From: Planctomycetota bacterium | GTDB taxonomy: Bacteria; Planctomycetota; Planctomycetia; Gemmatales; Gemmataceae | Length of the DNA stretch: 43,934 nucleotides | NCBI GenBank assembly: GCA_029777335.1 | Contig: JAKOSN010000009.1 | Coordinates: forward strand, 1 to 43,934 | Direction of reading: 5' to 3' | In this document: in pieces, positions 15,360-24,097 of the stretch | Layout: each line of letters starts with the position of its first letter | How positions within the stretch are numbered: the first letter of the stretch is position 1 | Notes under the pieces: model-generated | The model's database searches: none | The model's input: only the letters and a program-made list of their open reading frames with translations | What the model was told of the DNA's origin: nothing | Position numbers and translations under genes: made by a program

Positions 15360-18077
15360 TTGTCGGACGATAGCACACCTCCCATCCTCCCCGCGGATGC
15401 CACCAACGGCAACGGGGGCTCATATGATCCGCTCAACATCGCCGACGAGCTGCGCGATAGTTATCTCAACTACGCCATGAGCGTGATCATCAGCCGGGCG
15501 CTCCCCGATGTGCGCGATGGGCTGAAACCCTCGCAACGGCGCATCCTGGTGGCGATGAACGACCTTAGCCTGGGACCGAATAGTTCCACCAGCAAGTGCG
15601 CGGGCATCGTCGGCGAGACGATGAAGCGCTACCATCCGCACGGAGAAATGACGATCTATCCCACCCTGGTGCGCATGGCCCAGGAGTGGAACATGCGGCA
15701 CCGGCTGATCCATCCCCAGGGCAACTTTGGCTCGATCGCTGGCCTGCCGCCCGCCGCCATGCGTTACACTGAGGCGCGCCTCAGCCACATTGCTGCGGAA
15801 CTCCTCTCCGATCTGGAACACGACACCGTTGATTTCATCGATAACTACGATGGCAAATATCGCGAACCGACGGTTCTGCCCAGCCGCTTCCCGAATCTGC
15901 TCGTCAACGGCTCGGATGGCATCGCGGTGGGGATGGCGACCGATATCCCGCCGCACAACCTCGCCGAGGTCTGTGAAGCCATTATCAAAACGATCGAGGA
16001 GCCAGAGATCACGCTGGCGGAGTTGATGGAGATCATCCCGGGCCCCGACTTCCCCACGGGGGGAATTATCTGTGGGCGCCAGGGCATCGTCGATGGCTAT
16101 GCCACCGGACGCGGCAAGATCACCCTGCGGGCACGGGCCCACATCAACTACGACAGCAATCCCAGACAGATCATCATCACCGAGATCCCTTACCAGCAGA
16201 CGCGCAATCAACTGGCGCTGGCGATTGGCGAACTGGTCAAAAGCGAGAAGGTGCAGGGAATCAAGGAGGTGCGCGACGAGAGCAGTGCGCGCCAGGGGGA
16301 GCCCGTCCGCATCATTCTCGATCTGAAACGCGACGGCGATCCCGACCTGATCCTCAATCAACTTTACGAGTATTCCCCGCTCCAGAAGACGATCAGCATC
16401 ATCATGCTGGCGCTGGTCGATGGTCGTCCGCCCAGCGGCGGGGCCCTGACGCTCAAGCAGATGATCGAGGAATACATCCGCCATCGGGTGCAGGTCATCC
16501 GCCGGCGGACCGAGTATCATTTGCGTGAGGCGAAGCGGCGCACCCACATTCTCGAAGGCCAGTTGATCGCCATCTCGTCGCTGGACGAGATCATCCGCAT
16601 CTGCCGCAACGCCCCCAGTCGCGCCGAGGCCAAGGAGCGGTTGAAGAACCTGGAGGTCGGCTCGGGGGTGCTCGAACGCGCCCTGGGAGCAGAGCATTTC
16701 GCCGCCCTGCAGCGCGAAATCGGCGTGCATGCCAGTTACCACATGACCGACGCCCAGTCCGAGGCGGTGGTGCGCATGCAACTGGGTCAGCTGGCCGCCC
16801 TGGAACGCGACGAGATCTTCAAGGAGTACAATGAGATCCGCACCCGGATCGTTGGCTACGAGGAACTGCTCAGCGACGAACGCAACATCCGTGCGGTGAT
16901 CAAGAAGGATCTGACCGAGCTGCGCGACAAGTATGGCACTCCGCGCTTGACGGAAATCACTGGCCCCGTCGGTCGCATCAATTCGCTCGATCTGATTCCC
17001 GAGGAAGACGCGGCGATTGCCATCACCCATGCGGGCTACATCAAGCGCATGCCGTTGAATACCTTCCGCACCCAGCATCGTGGCGGCAAGGGGGTGACGG
17101 GGGGAGCGACGCGCGAAGACGACTTCATCGAGCACTTCTTCGTTGCCTCCACCCACGATTACCTGCTGTGCTTCACCAATCGCGGTCAGCTGTACTGGCT
17201 GCGCGTCTATGACATTCCCTCCGCCACGCGCACCAGTACAGGCCGCGCGATGGCGAATGTGCTGTCGCTGAAGCAGGATGAGAAGATCACCAGTGTCATC
17301 CCGGTGCGCCAGTTCGACGAGCATCATCACCTGATCATGGGCACGCGGCGCGGCCTGGTGAAAAAGACCGCGCTGAAGGAGTACAGCCATGTTCGCGCTG
17401 GTGGCATCATCGGCATCAGCCTCGACGAGGGCGATACGCTGATCAACGTGGCGATGACCGAACCCGGCGACGAGGTGGTCCTGTGCACGCGCCTGGGGAT
17501 GGCCATCCGCTTTGACGAGGCCGACGCCCGTGCCATGGGGCGCGCCACGCGCGGGGTAAAGGGCATCTCTCTTCAGAAGGGAGACGAGGTGGTCGGCATG
17601 GTGGTGACCCATGCGCAGGGTTATCTGCTCACCATCTGCGAAAACGGCTACGGCAAACGAACTCCCTTTGGCGCGAACACCCTCGGCGAGGCCAGCGAGG
17701 AGACCACGGAGGAGAGCACCGACGAGGCCCCTTCCGCCGAGGCAACCAGCGGAGAGGAGCCCGAGGGAACGACGGAGAAATCGGCGATGATGTATCGCAA
17801 GCAGCGCCGTGGCGGCAAGGGCGTGTGCGATATTCGCACCAGCGAACGCAACGGCCTGGTGGTCGGGATTGCCGCTGTGACCGACGAGGACGACATCATG
17901 CTGACGACTGTCAACGGCATGGTGAATCGTACGCCGGTGAGTGAGATTCGGGTGGTGGGGCGCAATACCCAGGGCGTGCGCGTCATCACGCTTAAGGACA
18001 GCGACAAGGTCACGTCGGTGACGCGCGTGGCGCGCGAGGACGAACCCGCCAGCACCGAAACCGTCGCCCCGGAGTGA
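15360..18077 (+). CDS. gyrA: DNA gyrase subunit A
   Basis: A 905-residue type IIA topoisomerase subunit that cleaves and rejoins DNA and, with GyrB, introduces negative supercoils. The winged-helix domain carries the catalytic Tyr136 in [17 protein letters not shown] before it, and the [20 protein letters not shown] region near residue 38. The C-terminal propeller has a GyrA-box variant QHRGGKG in the usual place and a second QRRGGKG just after an acidic insertion of about 32 Glu/Thr/Ser-rich residues (near 790-822). The quinolone pocket reads [11 protein letters not shown], with Met97 and Pro101 at the places of E. coli Ser83 and Asp87. The start is TTG, supported by AAGGAG. Whether ParC-like functions are also served is unknown. 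Confidence 0.96.
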   Translation: MSDDSTPPILPADATNGNGGSYDPLNIADELRDSYLNYAMSVIISRALPDVRDGLKPSQRRILVAMNDLSLGPNSSTSKCAGIVGETMKRYHPHGEMTIYPTLVRMAQEWNMRHRLIHPQGNFGSIAGLPPAAMRYTEARLSHIAAELLSDLEHDTVDFIDNYDGKYREPTVLPSRFPNLLVNGSDGIAVGMATDIPPHNLAEVCEAIIKTIEEPEITLAELMEIIPGPDFPTGGIICGRQGIVDGYATGRGKITLRARAHINYDSNPRQIIITEIPYQQTRNQLALAIGELVKSEKVQGIKEVRDESSARQGEPVRIILDLKRDGDPDLILNQLYEYSPLQKTISIIMLALVDGRPPSGGALTLKQMIEEYIRHRVQVIRRRTEYHLREAKRRTHILEGQLIAISSLDEIIRICRNAPSRAEAKERLKNLEVGSGVLERALGAEHFAALQREIGVHASYHMTDAQSEAVVRMQLGQLAALERDEIFKEYNEIRTRIVGYEELLSDERNIRAVIKKDLTELRDKYGTPRLTEITGPVGRINSLDLIPEEDAAIAITHAGYIKRMPLNTFRTQHRGGKGVTGGATREDDFIEHFFVASTHDYLLCFTNRGQLYWLRVYDIPSATRTSTGRAMANVLSLKQDEKITSVIPVRQFDEHHHLIMGTRRGLVKKTALKEYSHVRAGGIIGISLDEGDTLINVAMTEPGDEVVLCTRLGMAIRFDEADARAMGRATRGVKGISLQKGDEVVGMVVTHAQGYLLTICENGYGKRTPFGANTLGEASEETTEESTDEAPSAEATSGEEPEGTTEKSAMMYRKQRRGGKGVCDIRTSERNGLVVGIAAVTDEDDIMLTTVNGMVNRTPVSEIRVVGRNTQGVRVITLKDSDKVTSVTRVAREDEPASTETVAPE

Positions 18078-18118
18078 GTTCCTGCTTGCACCCGGGCGAA
18101 CGCTCGCCGATCTCAAGG

Positions 18119-18160
18119 GCGGCCTCAGGATGCTCCGTGCGACGGAGATCGTGAGGCCGC
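18119..18160 (+). terminator. Long bulged hairpin after gyrA
   Basis: GCGGCCTCA (18119-18127) pairs perfectly with TGAGGCCGC (18152-18160), and inside it CTCCGT (18133-18138) pairs with ACGGAG (18142-18147) around a GCG loop. The internal loops are GGATG and ATCG. It starts 41 bases after the gyrA stop. No T-run follows directly, so it could be a terminator of the Rho-assisted kind, an mRNA stabiliser or a structured RNA. Confidence 0.5.
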
Positions 18161-18181
18161 TGGAGTTTCGGTGGTCCCGCA

Positions 18182-18194
18182 CAGACTCGTCTGG
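18182..18194. repeat. CAGACTCGTCTGG near-palindrome, copy B
   Basis: Identical to 5301-5313. It is 126 bases upstream of the C25-like gene, with CACAAT (18215-18220) as a possible -10 box downstream. Confidence 0.35.
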
Positions 18195-18266
18195 CAATTT
18201 TGAAACACCTGGGGCACAATTCCTCTCTACCCTCCATGGGATCATGGCGGGTGCGATCCTGTCACC

Positions 18267-18293
18267 GGCAGGGAGGCCGGAACCCCCCCTGCC
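18267..18293 (+). promoter_or_regulatory. Leader hairpin before the C25-like gene
   Basis: GGCAGGG (18267-18273) and CCCTGCC (18287-18293) form a perfect 7-bp stem, 27 bases before the GTG start and just before the weak ribosome site GAGG (18305-18308). It could affect translation. Confidence 0.35.
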
Positions 18294-18320
18294 ACTACTC
18301 CTAGCGAGGTCTCCCTCCCT

Positions 18321-20405
18321 GTGTTCAATCCATGGGTAAGGTTGCTCTCGGTCTCGCTGCTGACCACCCTCGGACTGGCTCTGCTGGGCGAAAGTCATCC
18401 CCAGTTTGGAGTCTATGCCCGAACGCCACAAACCCCACCGCCCGGCACGGTGTATCTGGCCGGCGGTCTCTCGCCCGAGAACGTGGTTCTCTTCAGCACA
18501 GCGGTTCAGGCGGCGGACCCCGAAGCGCTGATGCTGCTCGATACCCCCCGGGCGCGCGCCTCGGCACGCACCCTTGTCAATGCCCTGCATCCACCCGAGA
18601 TCATTCCCGTCGGCACTTTTAGCGATGGCCTGACGGGAGTGCAGAAATATCTCCCCTTCAAGCGGGAAAGTGCGCTCGGCTGGACCGAGGGGCCGCCTGA
18701 TCGCCTGTGGCGAAAGCTCTTCCCCCGGGCCCACACGGTGGTTCTCTGTCCAGCAGAACCGCGCAGCCAGATGCTGCAAGCCGCCTGCCTGGCCGGACAG
18801 ATGCGTGCGCCTCTTTATGTTCTGCATGGACACGCCGAGGAACCAAAACACCTGGAGTGTCAACTCAAAACATGGCAGACACGTGAGATCTATCTTATCG
18901 GAAAAACCGGCTACAAACCCGAGCAGTTTGCCGGCAAGAAGGTGATTCCTCTGCCCACCGAGTCCAACGTGGTCGAAAGCTATATTCGCCTACTCAGCAA
19001 GGGCGGACCGATCGAGACTCTGGTGATCGCCAACCCGGCCGACTTTCAGGATGGCGCCAGCAGCATGGCAAGTCTGGCGCCGTGGTTGGCGCTGCAGAAA
19101 CGCGCGGTGTTGCTCTGCACCGAACCCGATGGCTACGACGTGCCCGAACTGGTGCTGGCGGCGCAGACTCAGCGTCCCCTGCGCCGTGTGGAAAACCTGA
19201 TTTTACTGGGCAATCTGGATCGTCTGCCTCAGGAATGCCGGCCCAATCCGATTCCCGAAGACAAGGATCCGCACATCGAGATGGAACCGCTGACCCCGGA
19301 AAACACCGAGCCGACCACGTTCTGCACGGGTCGCCTCTTTCACGAGGAACCGGCGGTGATCACGCACATGCTGGCCCGGCAACGGCTCCTGGCGCAGCAC
19401 ACCGGGCCGCGCAAGGCGCTGGTGGCGAGCAATCCCGGCGATTCGCTCCCCCTGCTGGAGACCTTTTCGCGCAGCACCATCAAGGAGCTGCGCAACTGCG
19501 GCTACGAGACCCGGGCGATCCTGGGCAAGGACGTCACCCGGGAGAGTTTGCGACGCCAACTCCCCGAACACGACATCTTCCTCTGGGAAGGGCATCACAA
19601 CACTCTGATCCGAGACTGGGAGTTCCCCGACTGGGATGAGCCGTTGCCCAATTCGCTCGTCTTTCTGCAGAGTTGCCTGGCTCTGAAGGAATGGAAGGTG
19701 CAACCGCTGATGACGCGCGGCGCCGTCGGCGTGATCGGGAGTTCCACGCGCACCTATTCCGCCTCGGGAGGAGCCTGTTCGCTGGCATTCTTCAATTCGC
19801 TGCTCTACGACGAGCAGACCCTGGGCGGTTCGCTGCGCCAGGCGAAGAATTTCCTGCTGACCTATGCGCTCTTCAAGGAAAAGCGGCTGGGAAAAGACGC
19901 CACGCGCACGGGCGCGAATCTGCGCGCGGCGTGGGCCTTCACTCTGTGGGGCGATCCCACGCTGAAACTGCCCGCTCCCGAACGACCAAAGAACGCCCTT
20001 CCGCCCATTCGCCACGAAGTGAAGGGGAAATATCTGATCGTTACCCTTCCCGCCCAGCGGCATGACAAGGTCATGTCATCAAAGTTTCAGGCAGAGATGC
20101 CTGCCAATGCGCGCATGGCCGGGCTGGTTCGCAAGGAAAAAGATGACGACGGGCAACCCCTCGTTCCCTTCGTCTTCCTGGAAGTGGCCTTGCCAAAAGC
20201 GCCCGAGGGGATGGTGCCGGTGCTCCACTCTCGTTTGCCTGAACGACACTGGGTGTTTAACTGGGATGCACGGCGTCGCTGTGGCTATCTGCTGGCGGCT
20301 CCGCGCACGCGTGACCAGGGCGAGTTGCGTTTCCGCATCGATTACAAACCGGTGAGCGATCAGATCACCGCCACACCCACCGACCGCCACGAGGTGCTCC
20401 CCTGA
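18321..20405 (+). CDS. Secreted C25 (gingipain-like) cysteine peptidase homologue
   Basis: A 694-residue protein with an N-terminal signal peptide (about residues 1-24). Residues 40-310 form alpha/beta units with TVYLAGGLSPENVVLFSTA and REIYLIGKTGY, vaguely like cell-wall-binding repeats. The segment 365-570 matches the caspase-like fold of peptidase family C25: IFLWEGHHNTL with His425/His426, SLVFLQSCLAL with Cys452, GAVGVIGSSTRTY, and FTLWGDPTLKLP, a common C25 ending. Both dyad residues are present, so activity is plausible. The last 110 residues look like a beta-rich domain. GTG 18321 was taken since it starts the signal peptide; GAGG lies 12 bases upstream. Substrate and role are unknown. 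Confidence 0.8.
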   Translation: MFNPWVRLLSVSLLTTLGLALLGESHPQFGVYARTPQTPPPGTVYLAGGLSPENVVLFSTAVQAADPEALMLLDTPRARASARTLVNALHPPEIIPVGTFSDGLTGVQKYLPFKRESALGWTEGPPDRLWRKLFPRAHTVVLCPAEPRSQMLQAACLAGQMRAPLYVLHGHAEEPKHLECQLKTWQTREIYLIGKTGYKPEQFAGKKVIPLPTESNVVESYIRLLSKGGPIETLVIANPADFQDGASSMASLAPWLALQKRAVLLCTEPDGYDVPELVLAAQTQRPLRRVENLILLGNLDRLPQECRPNPIPEDKDPHIEMEPLTPENTEPTTFCTGRLFHEEPAVITHMLARQRLLAQHTGPRKALVASNPGDSLPLLETFSRSTIKELRNCGYETRAILGKDVTRESLRRQLPEHDIFLWEGHHNTLIRDWEFPDWDEPLPNSLVFLQSCLALKEWKVQPLMTRGAVGVIGSSTRTYSASGGACSLAFFNSLLYDEQTLGGSLRQAKNFLLTYALFKEKRLGKDATRTGANLRAAWAFTLWGDPTLKLPAPERPKNALPPIRHEVKGKYLIVTLPAQRHDKVMSSKFQAEMPANARMAGLVRKEKDDDGQPLVPFVFLEVALPKAPEGMVPVLHSRLPERHWVFNWDARRRCGYLLAAPRTRDQGELRFRIDYKPVSDQITATPTDRHEVLP

Positions 20406-20424
20406 CCCAGCGCGGCAGAATGCC

Positions 20425-20484
20425 CCGACCACCCAGGATCGTGCGCCCGGCAACCAGCGCGGGCGGGCGATCCTGGGTGGTCGG
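20425..20484 (+). terminator. Perfect 17-bp hairpin after the C25-like gene
   Basis: The arms 20425-20441 and 20468-20484 are perfectly complementary over 17 bases (CCGACCACCCAGGATCG and its complement). Within the loop, CGCCCG (20444-20449) pairs with CGGGCG (20460-20465). It begins 20 bases after the stop codon. The downstream sequence is GC-rich without a T-run. It may end transcription, stabilise the upstream mRNA, or be a mobile repeat of the REP type. Confidence 0.55.
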
Positions 20485-20562
20485 AGAGCGGGCGTTGGGC
20501 AGGTGAGGCGAGGGCTGAAACTCTTCGTACGGTGCCAAACAACACGATTCTTGCCAGGAATC

Positions 20563-20580
20563 GGGAGACCAGGGTCTCCC
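20563..20580 (+). promoter_or_regulatory. Leader hairpin before the 7TM-transglutaminase gene
   Basis: GGGAGAC (20563-20569) and GTCTCCC (20574-20580) form a 7-bp stem with loop CAGG, 24 bases before ATG 20605 and directly before the ribosome site AGGGAG. This position could influence translation of the two-gene unit. Confidence 0.38.
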
Positions 20581-20604
20581 ATGCGGCTGCCAAGGGAGTA
20601 GGGC

Positions 20605-22209
20605 ATGTCACGGACGACGCTTTGCGTGATCACAGCCACGGTCCTGATCGTGCTGACGCTGACCACAGCGATCTGGCGCTATCAGGCGCTTGGCGACGAG
20701 GTGAAGTTGCCCAGCGGACCGGGCATCTGGAAGGTGACGATGACCGTGCAGGGGCAAAGCCTGGGCGAGGCACGGCTGGTCACGACCCCGCCCCTGGATT
20801 GCCAGCATCAGCATGTGCTGCGCGAGATCTTTCGCAGCAGTCAGTTCAGCGAGCACATTCCAGAGACCAGAACTCCGGATCGGCGCAAGGTCTTCTGGAC
20901 CCCGCGTCCAGGGAGCGGAGCCGGCCCGTTCAAACTGCGCTGCGAATATTACTGCGACCTGAGCGTTTCCGAGCCGACCGCGTCGATGGCGGAGATGACG
21001 CGCAAACTCTATGCCGCCCCGGCGCCCGGCACCTATCTGGAAGTGACGGGCGACGGCAACGACAACGCCAAACTCGCCGCCCTGGCACGTGAATTGACGC
21101 GCAACACACGTTCCCTCACCGATCAGGCCCATGCGCTCTTCGCTTATGTTGATAAGGAGATCGCCAACGAGGCCACTGTTGGGCTGAACTCCATCGGGGC
21201 GACCGAGTGTCTGCGCGATACCAGCGGCGATTCGGGAGGGAAGGCGCGCTTGCTGGTTGCTCTGCTTCGCAATCGCGGCATCCCCGCCCGGATGGTCGTG
21301 GGGGTGTCCCTGGGCAAGGGCCGGGAGCAGGTGGCCCATTACTGGGTTGAGGCCTGGTTGCACGAACGCTGGCTGCCGATGTGTCCCTTCAACCACCACT
21401 ACGGCAAGGTGCCCGCCACCTATGTCACCTTCGCGCTGGGAGATGTTGCCCTGGTGCGTGGCCGCAATGTGCGCGATCTCGATTATGCCTTCCTGATTGA
21501 GCGCATGCCCGAACCGCGCCCCGCCGGCGAGGCAATGACGCCGGCCCGTCGTTTCTTCCGGGCGGTGTCTTTTTACATGCTTCCCCCCGCCGAGCAGCGA
21601 CTGGTTGAGTTTCTCCTCCTGGTGCCGGTTGCCGCGCTGATTGTCTGCATCTTCCGCAATCTGATCGGCCTGAACAGCTTTGGCACCTTCGCCCCGGCCC
21701 TCATTGGGCTGGCGTTTCGCGATCTGCGCTCCTGGCCCGGCGTGATGGTCTTTGTGTCGATTCTCCTGGTGGGCTGGCTCTTTCGACGCGTGGTGGATCA
21801 CTACCACCTCCTGCAAGTGCCTCGCATCGCTGTCATGGTGAGCGTGATTGTGCTCCTGCTCATCACCGCCATCGTGGGGGCCAATTTCCGGGCCATGCCG
21901 GCCACGCGCTACATCTCCCTCTTCCCGATCATCATTCTCACCGGCATGATCGAGCGTTTCTGGACGCTGGAAACCGAGGATGGCACCACGAGTTCGTTCA
22001 AAACACTGCTCAACACCTTCTTTATCACCGCCGTCATCGCCCTGACGCTGAATATCCCAGGGTTGATGCGGTTGTTGTTCCGCTATCCCGAGTTGCTGGG
22101 GCTGATCATCGCTATTCAGTTGCTCATTGGCCGCTACACCGGCTATCGACTGATGGAGCTGTTCCGCTTCCGCGATTTCCTGAAGCTCTCCCCCGCCGCG
22201 GGACAATGA
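20605..22209 (+). CDS. Inactive transglutaminase-like protein fused to 7 TM helices
   Basis: A 534-residue membrane protein. After an N-terminal helix (6-25), residues 40-300 are extracytoplasmic and end in a transglutaminase-like fold: GATECLRDTSGDSGGKARLL, RGIPARMVVGV, VAHYWVEAWL and WLPMCPFN. The nucleophile position, normally G-x-C-x-x-x-A, reads GDSGGKA with Ser210, so the Cys is lost; His245 remains. Residues 320-515 hold about seven hydrophobic helices. This inactive transglutaminase/7TM arrangement is a known family that is usually followed by an ATP-grasp ligase-like gene, exactly as here (22311-23297). The SD AGGGAG precedes ATG. A role in envelope or peptide modification is suspected for the family; no substrate is known to me. 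Confidence 0.88.
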   Translation: MSRTTLCVITATVLIVLTLTTAIWRYQALGDEVKLPSGPGIWKVTMTVQGQSLGEARLVTTPPLDCQHQHVLREIFRSSQFSEHIPETRTPDRRKVFWTPRPGSGAGPFKLRCEYYCDLSVSEPTASMAEMTRKLYAAPAPGTYLEVTGDGNDNAKLAALARELTRNTRSLTDQAHALFAYVDKEIANEATVGLNSIGATECLRDTSGDSGGKARLLVALLRNRGIPARMVVGVSLGKGREQVAHYWVEAWLHERWLPMCPFNHHYGKVPATYVTFALGDVALVRGRNVRDLDYAFLIERMPEPRPAGEAMTPARRFFRAVSFYMLPPAEQRLVEFLLLVPVAALIVCIFRNLIGLNSFGTFAPALIGLAFRDLRSWPGVMVFVSILLVGWLFRRVVDHYHLLQVPRIAVMVSVIVLLLITAIVGANFRAMPATRYISLFPIIILTGMIERFWTLETEDGTTSSFKTLLNTFFITAVIALTLNIPGLMRLLFRYPELLGLIIAIQLLIGRYTGYRLMELFRFRDFLKLSPAAGQ

Positions 22210-22310
22210 CAACGACCAGTCATGGCCATGGGATTCTCTCCTGTCCGCGTCTGTGGCTCGCTGCGCAAGGTGCGGAAAGCGCGCGACTGCTCTCTTCCGG
22301 AGGGTGTGAC

Positions 22311-23297
22311 ATGTTCTGGCTCTTTCGGGCAGCACGACGGTTGCGGGAACTGGGCATCCTGGGGATGAACCGGCGCAACGCGGAGTACATCCTCGATCAC
22401 AATCCGCGCGCGCGTTATCCAATCGTCGACGACAAGCTGCGCATGCATCAATTGTGCCAGACGATCGGAGTGGCGACGCCCGAACTTTACGGAGTGGTGG
22501 CCTACCACTCGATGTTGCAGCGCTTGCCAGAGATCCTCCAGGAGCGCAGTGATTTTGTGGTCAAACCAAACCAGGGGTCGGCGGGGCGCGGCGTCCTCGT
22601 GCTGGTCGGCAAGGAGGGGGCACACTATCGCCGGCACAATGGCGAGGTGGTGCGCCAGGAACAGCTGAAACAGCACTTTTCAGATATTCTTAGTGGCATG
22701 TATTCGCTGGGAGGGCGGCCGGATCAGGCGCTCGTGCAACAACGGATCGAATTGCACCCTGCCTTCTCGGCGATCACCTACCAGGGCATCCCGGATGTGC
22801 GCGTGATCCTCTATCGGAACGAACCGGCGATGGCGATGCTGCGCTTGCCGACGCTGGAATCGAATGGCCGTGCCAACCTGCATCAGGGCGGGATTGGCAG
22901 CGGGGTCGATCTGCGCACCGGGCGCTGTCACCACGCGGTCCAGCGCAATCGCCTGGTTCACTGCCATCCCGACACGGGAAATCCGCTGGTAGGAATGAAG
23001 GTGCCCTACTGGGACGAAATTCTCTTCATGTCGCGGCGGGTGGCGGAGGCGGTCGGCCTGGGTTACGTGGGCGTGGACATTGTCGTGGATGTCAAGCGCG
23101 GGCCACTCCTGCTCGAAGCCAATGCGCGCCCCGGCCTTGCCATCCAGATCGCCAACGGCCAGGGATTATTGCCCGCGCTGCAGGCGATCAACGAGAAACT
23201 CGATCCACCGGCGACGCTGCCGTTCTGGAGTCGGCGACGTCCGCCGGCACCTCCCCCAGCACTCCCCACCGTCGATCCGGTGCGCCGCAGTGCGTGA
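22311..23297 (+). CDS. Alpha-L-glutamate ligase-like protein (ATP-grasp, RimK-related)
   Basis: A 328-residue ATP-grasp protein. Visible features are LGMNRRNAEYI near residue 18, the nucleotide-binding segment DFVVKPNQGSAGRGVLVLVG (about 83-102), PDVRVILYRNEPAMAMLRLP, the glycine-rich NLHQGGIGSGVDL, and the metal-binding end LGYVGVDIVVD ... PLLLEANARPGLAIQIAN. This family is a distant relative of RimK, which adds glutamate to protein ends. ATG 22311 is preceded by GGAGGG at 6 bases and replaces a longer frame beginning at 22206 that overlaps the upstream stop. It is paired with the 7TM-transglutaminase gene 101 bases upstream, a conserved pairing. The acceptor substrate is unknown; the Pro-rich tail (about 300-320) looks disordered. 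Confidence 0.9.
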   Translation: MFWLFRAARRLRELGILGMNRRNAEYILDHNPRARYPIVDDKLRMHQLCQTIGVATPELYGVVAYHSMLQRLPEILQERSDFVVKPNQGSAGRGVLVLVGKEGAHYRRHNGEVVRQEQLKQHFSDILSGMYSLGGRPDQALVQQRIELHPAFSAITYQGIPDVRVILYRNEPAMAMLRLPTLESNGRANLHQGGIGSGVDLRTGRCHHAVQRNRLVHCHPDTGNPLVGMKVPYWDEILFMSRRVAEAVGLGYVGVDIVVDVKRGPLLLEANARPGLAIQIANGQGLLPALQAINEKLDPPATLPFWSRRRPPAPPPALPTVDPVRRSA

Positions 23298-23380
23298 AGC
23301 CTTGTCTCGCGCGATTGCTCTGGACAGCAAACGCGGACGCCGCTATACCTCGCGCCTCCTATCTTGTGCGAGGTGATGTC

Positions 23381-24085
23381 ATGTTCCGCCGACTCTGGCC
23401 CTTGAGTATTCCGCTGATCGCCGTGGGATGCCTGGGAGAAGATACCACCCTACCCCTCGTTCCCCCGGGCACGCCCCCGTTGCAGACGCAGGCGCAATCG
23501 TCGCCTCCGGCAGTGCCCCGGGCGCCGGCCTCGGAAGAAGCGGCCATGCGCATTAATCTGGTCGGCCAGAAGTTGCTGGCGGCCAACGAACAGGTCGGTC
23601 TGCGCCCGATCTTCCACACCATCGGGTTACCGCAAGCCGAGGTCTTTCATCGCGGCCAGAGTGAAATCTTTATCACCGAAGGGCTCAGCCGCCAGTGTGT
23701 GAGCGAGGGCCAATTGGCCGCCGTACTCGCCCTGGAACTGGGGAAGATGGTCTCCGAACGCGAAGCGCTGGCTGCACCGCAGACGCGAGTTCGTCAACCG
23801 ATGGAACCCCAGTTTTCGCCGGTGGGCAACGATTCGCGCGGGGTCTTCGGCTCGCCCGACGGGACGCGCCTGGCCGAACTGGGTGAATACGAAAAGCAAC
23901 GGGTTCGCCCGGGGCAGGCTCTGCCGCCCCCCGATCCGAACAATCTGGCGCGGATTTACTTGCAGAAGGCGGGCTACAACGCGCAGGACCTGGAGTCCGC
24001 AACCCCACTTCTCAAGGCCGCCCAGAATAACGTTTCGGTGGAGAAGCAGCTTACCAAACCCCTCCAGCCGGCCTGGGGACATTGA
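23381..24085 (+). CDS. Lipoprotein resembling an M48 peptidase without its zinc motif
   Basis: A 234-residue lipoprotein: the signal peptide ends in the lipobox IAVGC (Cys17), followed by a Pro/Gln/Ser-rich linker (20-55). Residues 57-130 follow the pattern of M48 zinc peptidases: INLVGQKLLAAN, LRPIFHTIGLPQAEVF, SEIFITEGLSRQCVSEGQLAAVLALELGKMVSERE. Where active enzymes have HExxH, this protein has L118-E119-L-G-K122, so both zinc-binding His are replaced and activity is not expected. The rest (150-234) is Pro-rich with no clear fold. ATG 23381 has GAGGTGA 6 bases upstream and begins the signal peptide. It follows the ATP-grasp gene by 83 bases. The homology is by eye; another fold is possible. 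Confidence 0.65.
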   Translation: MFRRLWPLSIPLIAVGCLGEDTTLPLVPPGTPPLQTQAQSSPPAVPRAPASEEAAMRINLVGQKLLAANEQVGLRPIFHTIGLPQAEVFHRGQSEIFITEGLSRQCVSEGQLAAVLALELGKMVSEREALAAPQTRVRQPMEPQFSPVGNDSRGVFGSPDGTRLAELGEYEKQRVRPGQALPPPDPNNLARIYLQKAGYNAQDLESATPLLKAAQNNVSVEKQLTKPLQPAWGH

Positions 24086-24097
24086 GCCTTGGCAGAT

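Noticed and set aside
15420..18863. 1147-residue open frame on the minus strand, antisense to gyrA
   Set aside because: It has no domain or motif, low-complexity composition and no ribosome site. It is a shadow of the high GC3 of gyrA, whose own frame carries every gyrase motif.
20608..22422. 604-residue minus-strand frame opposite the 7TM-transglutaminase gene
   Set aside because: Antisense shadow rich in His, Gln and Gly with no motif; the sense protein has clear helices and family motifs.
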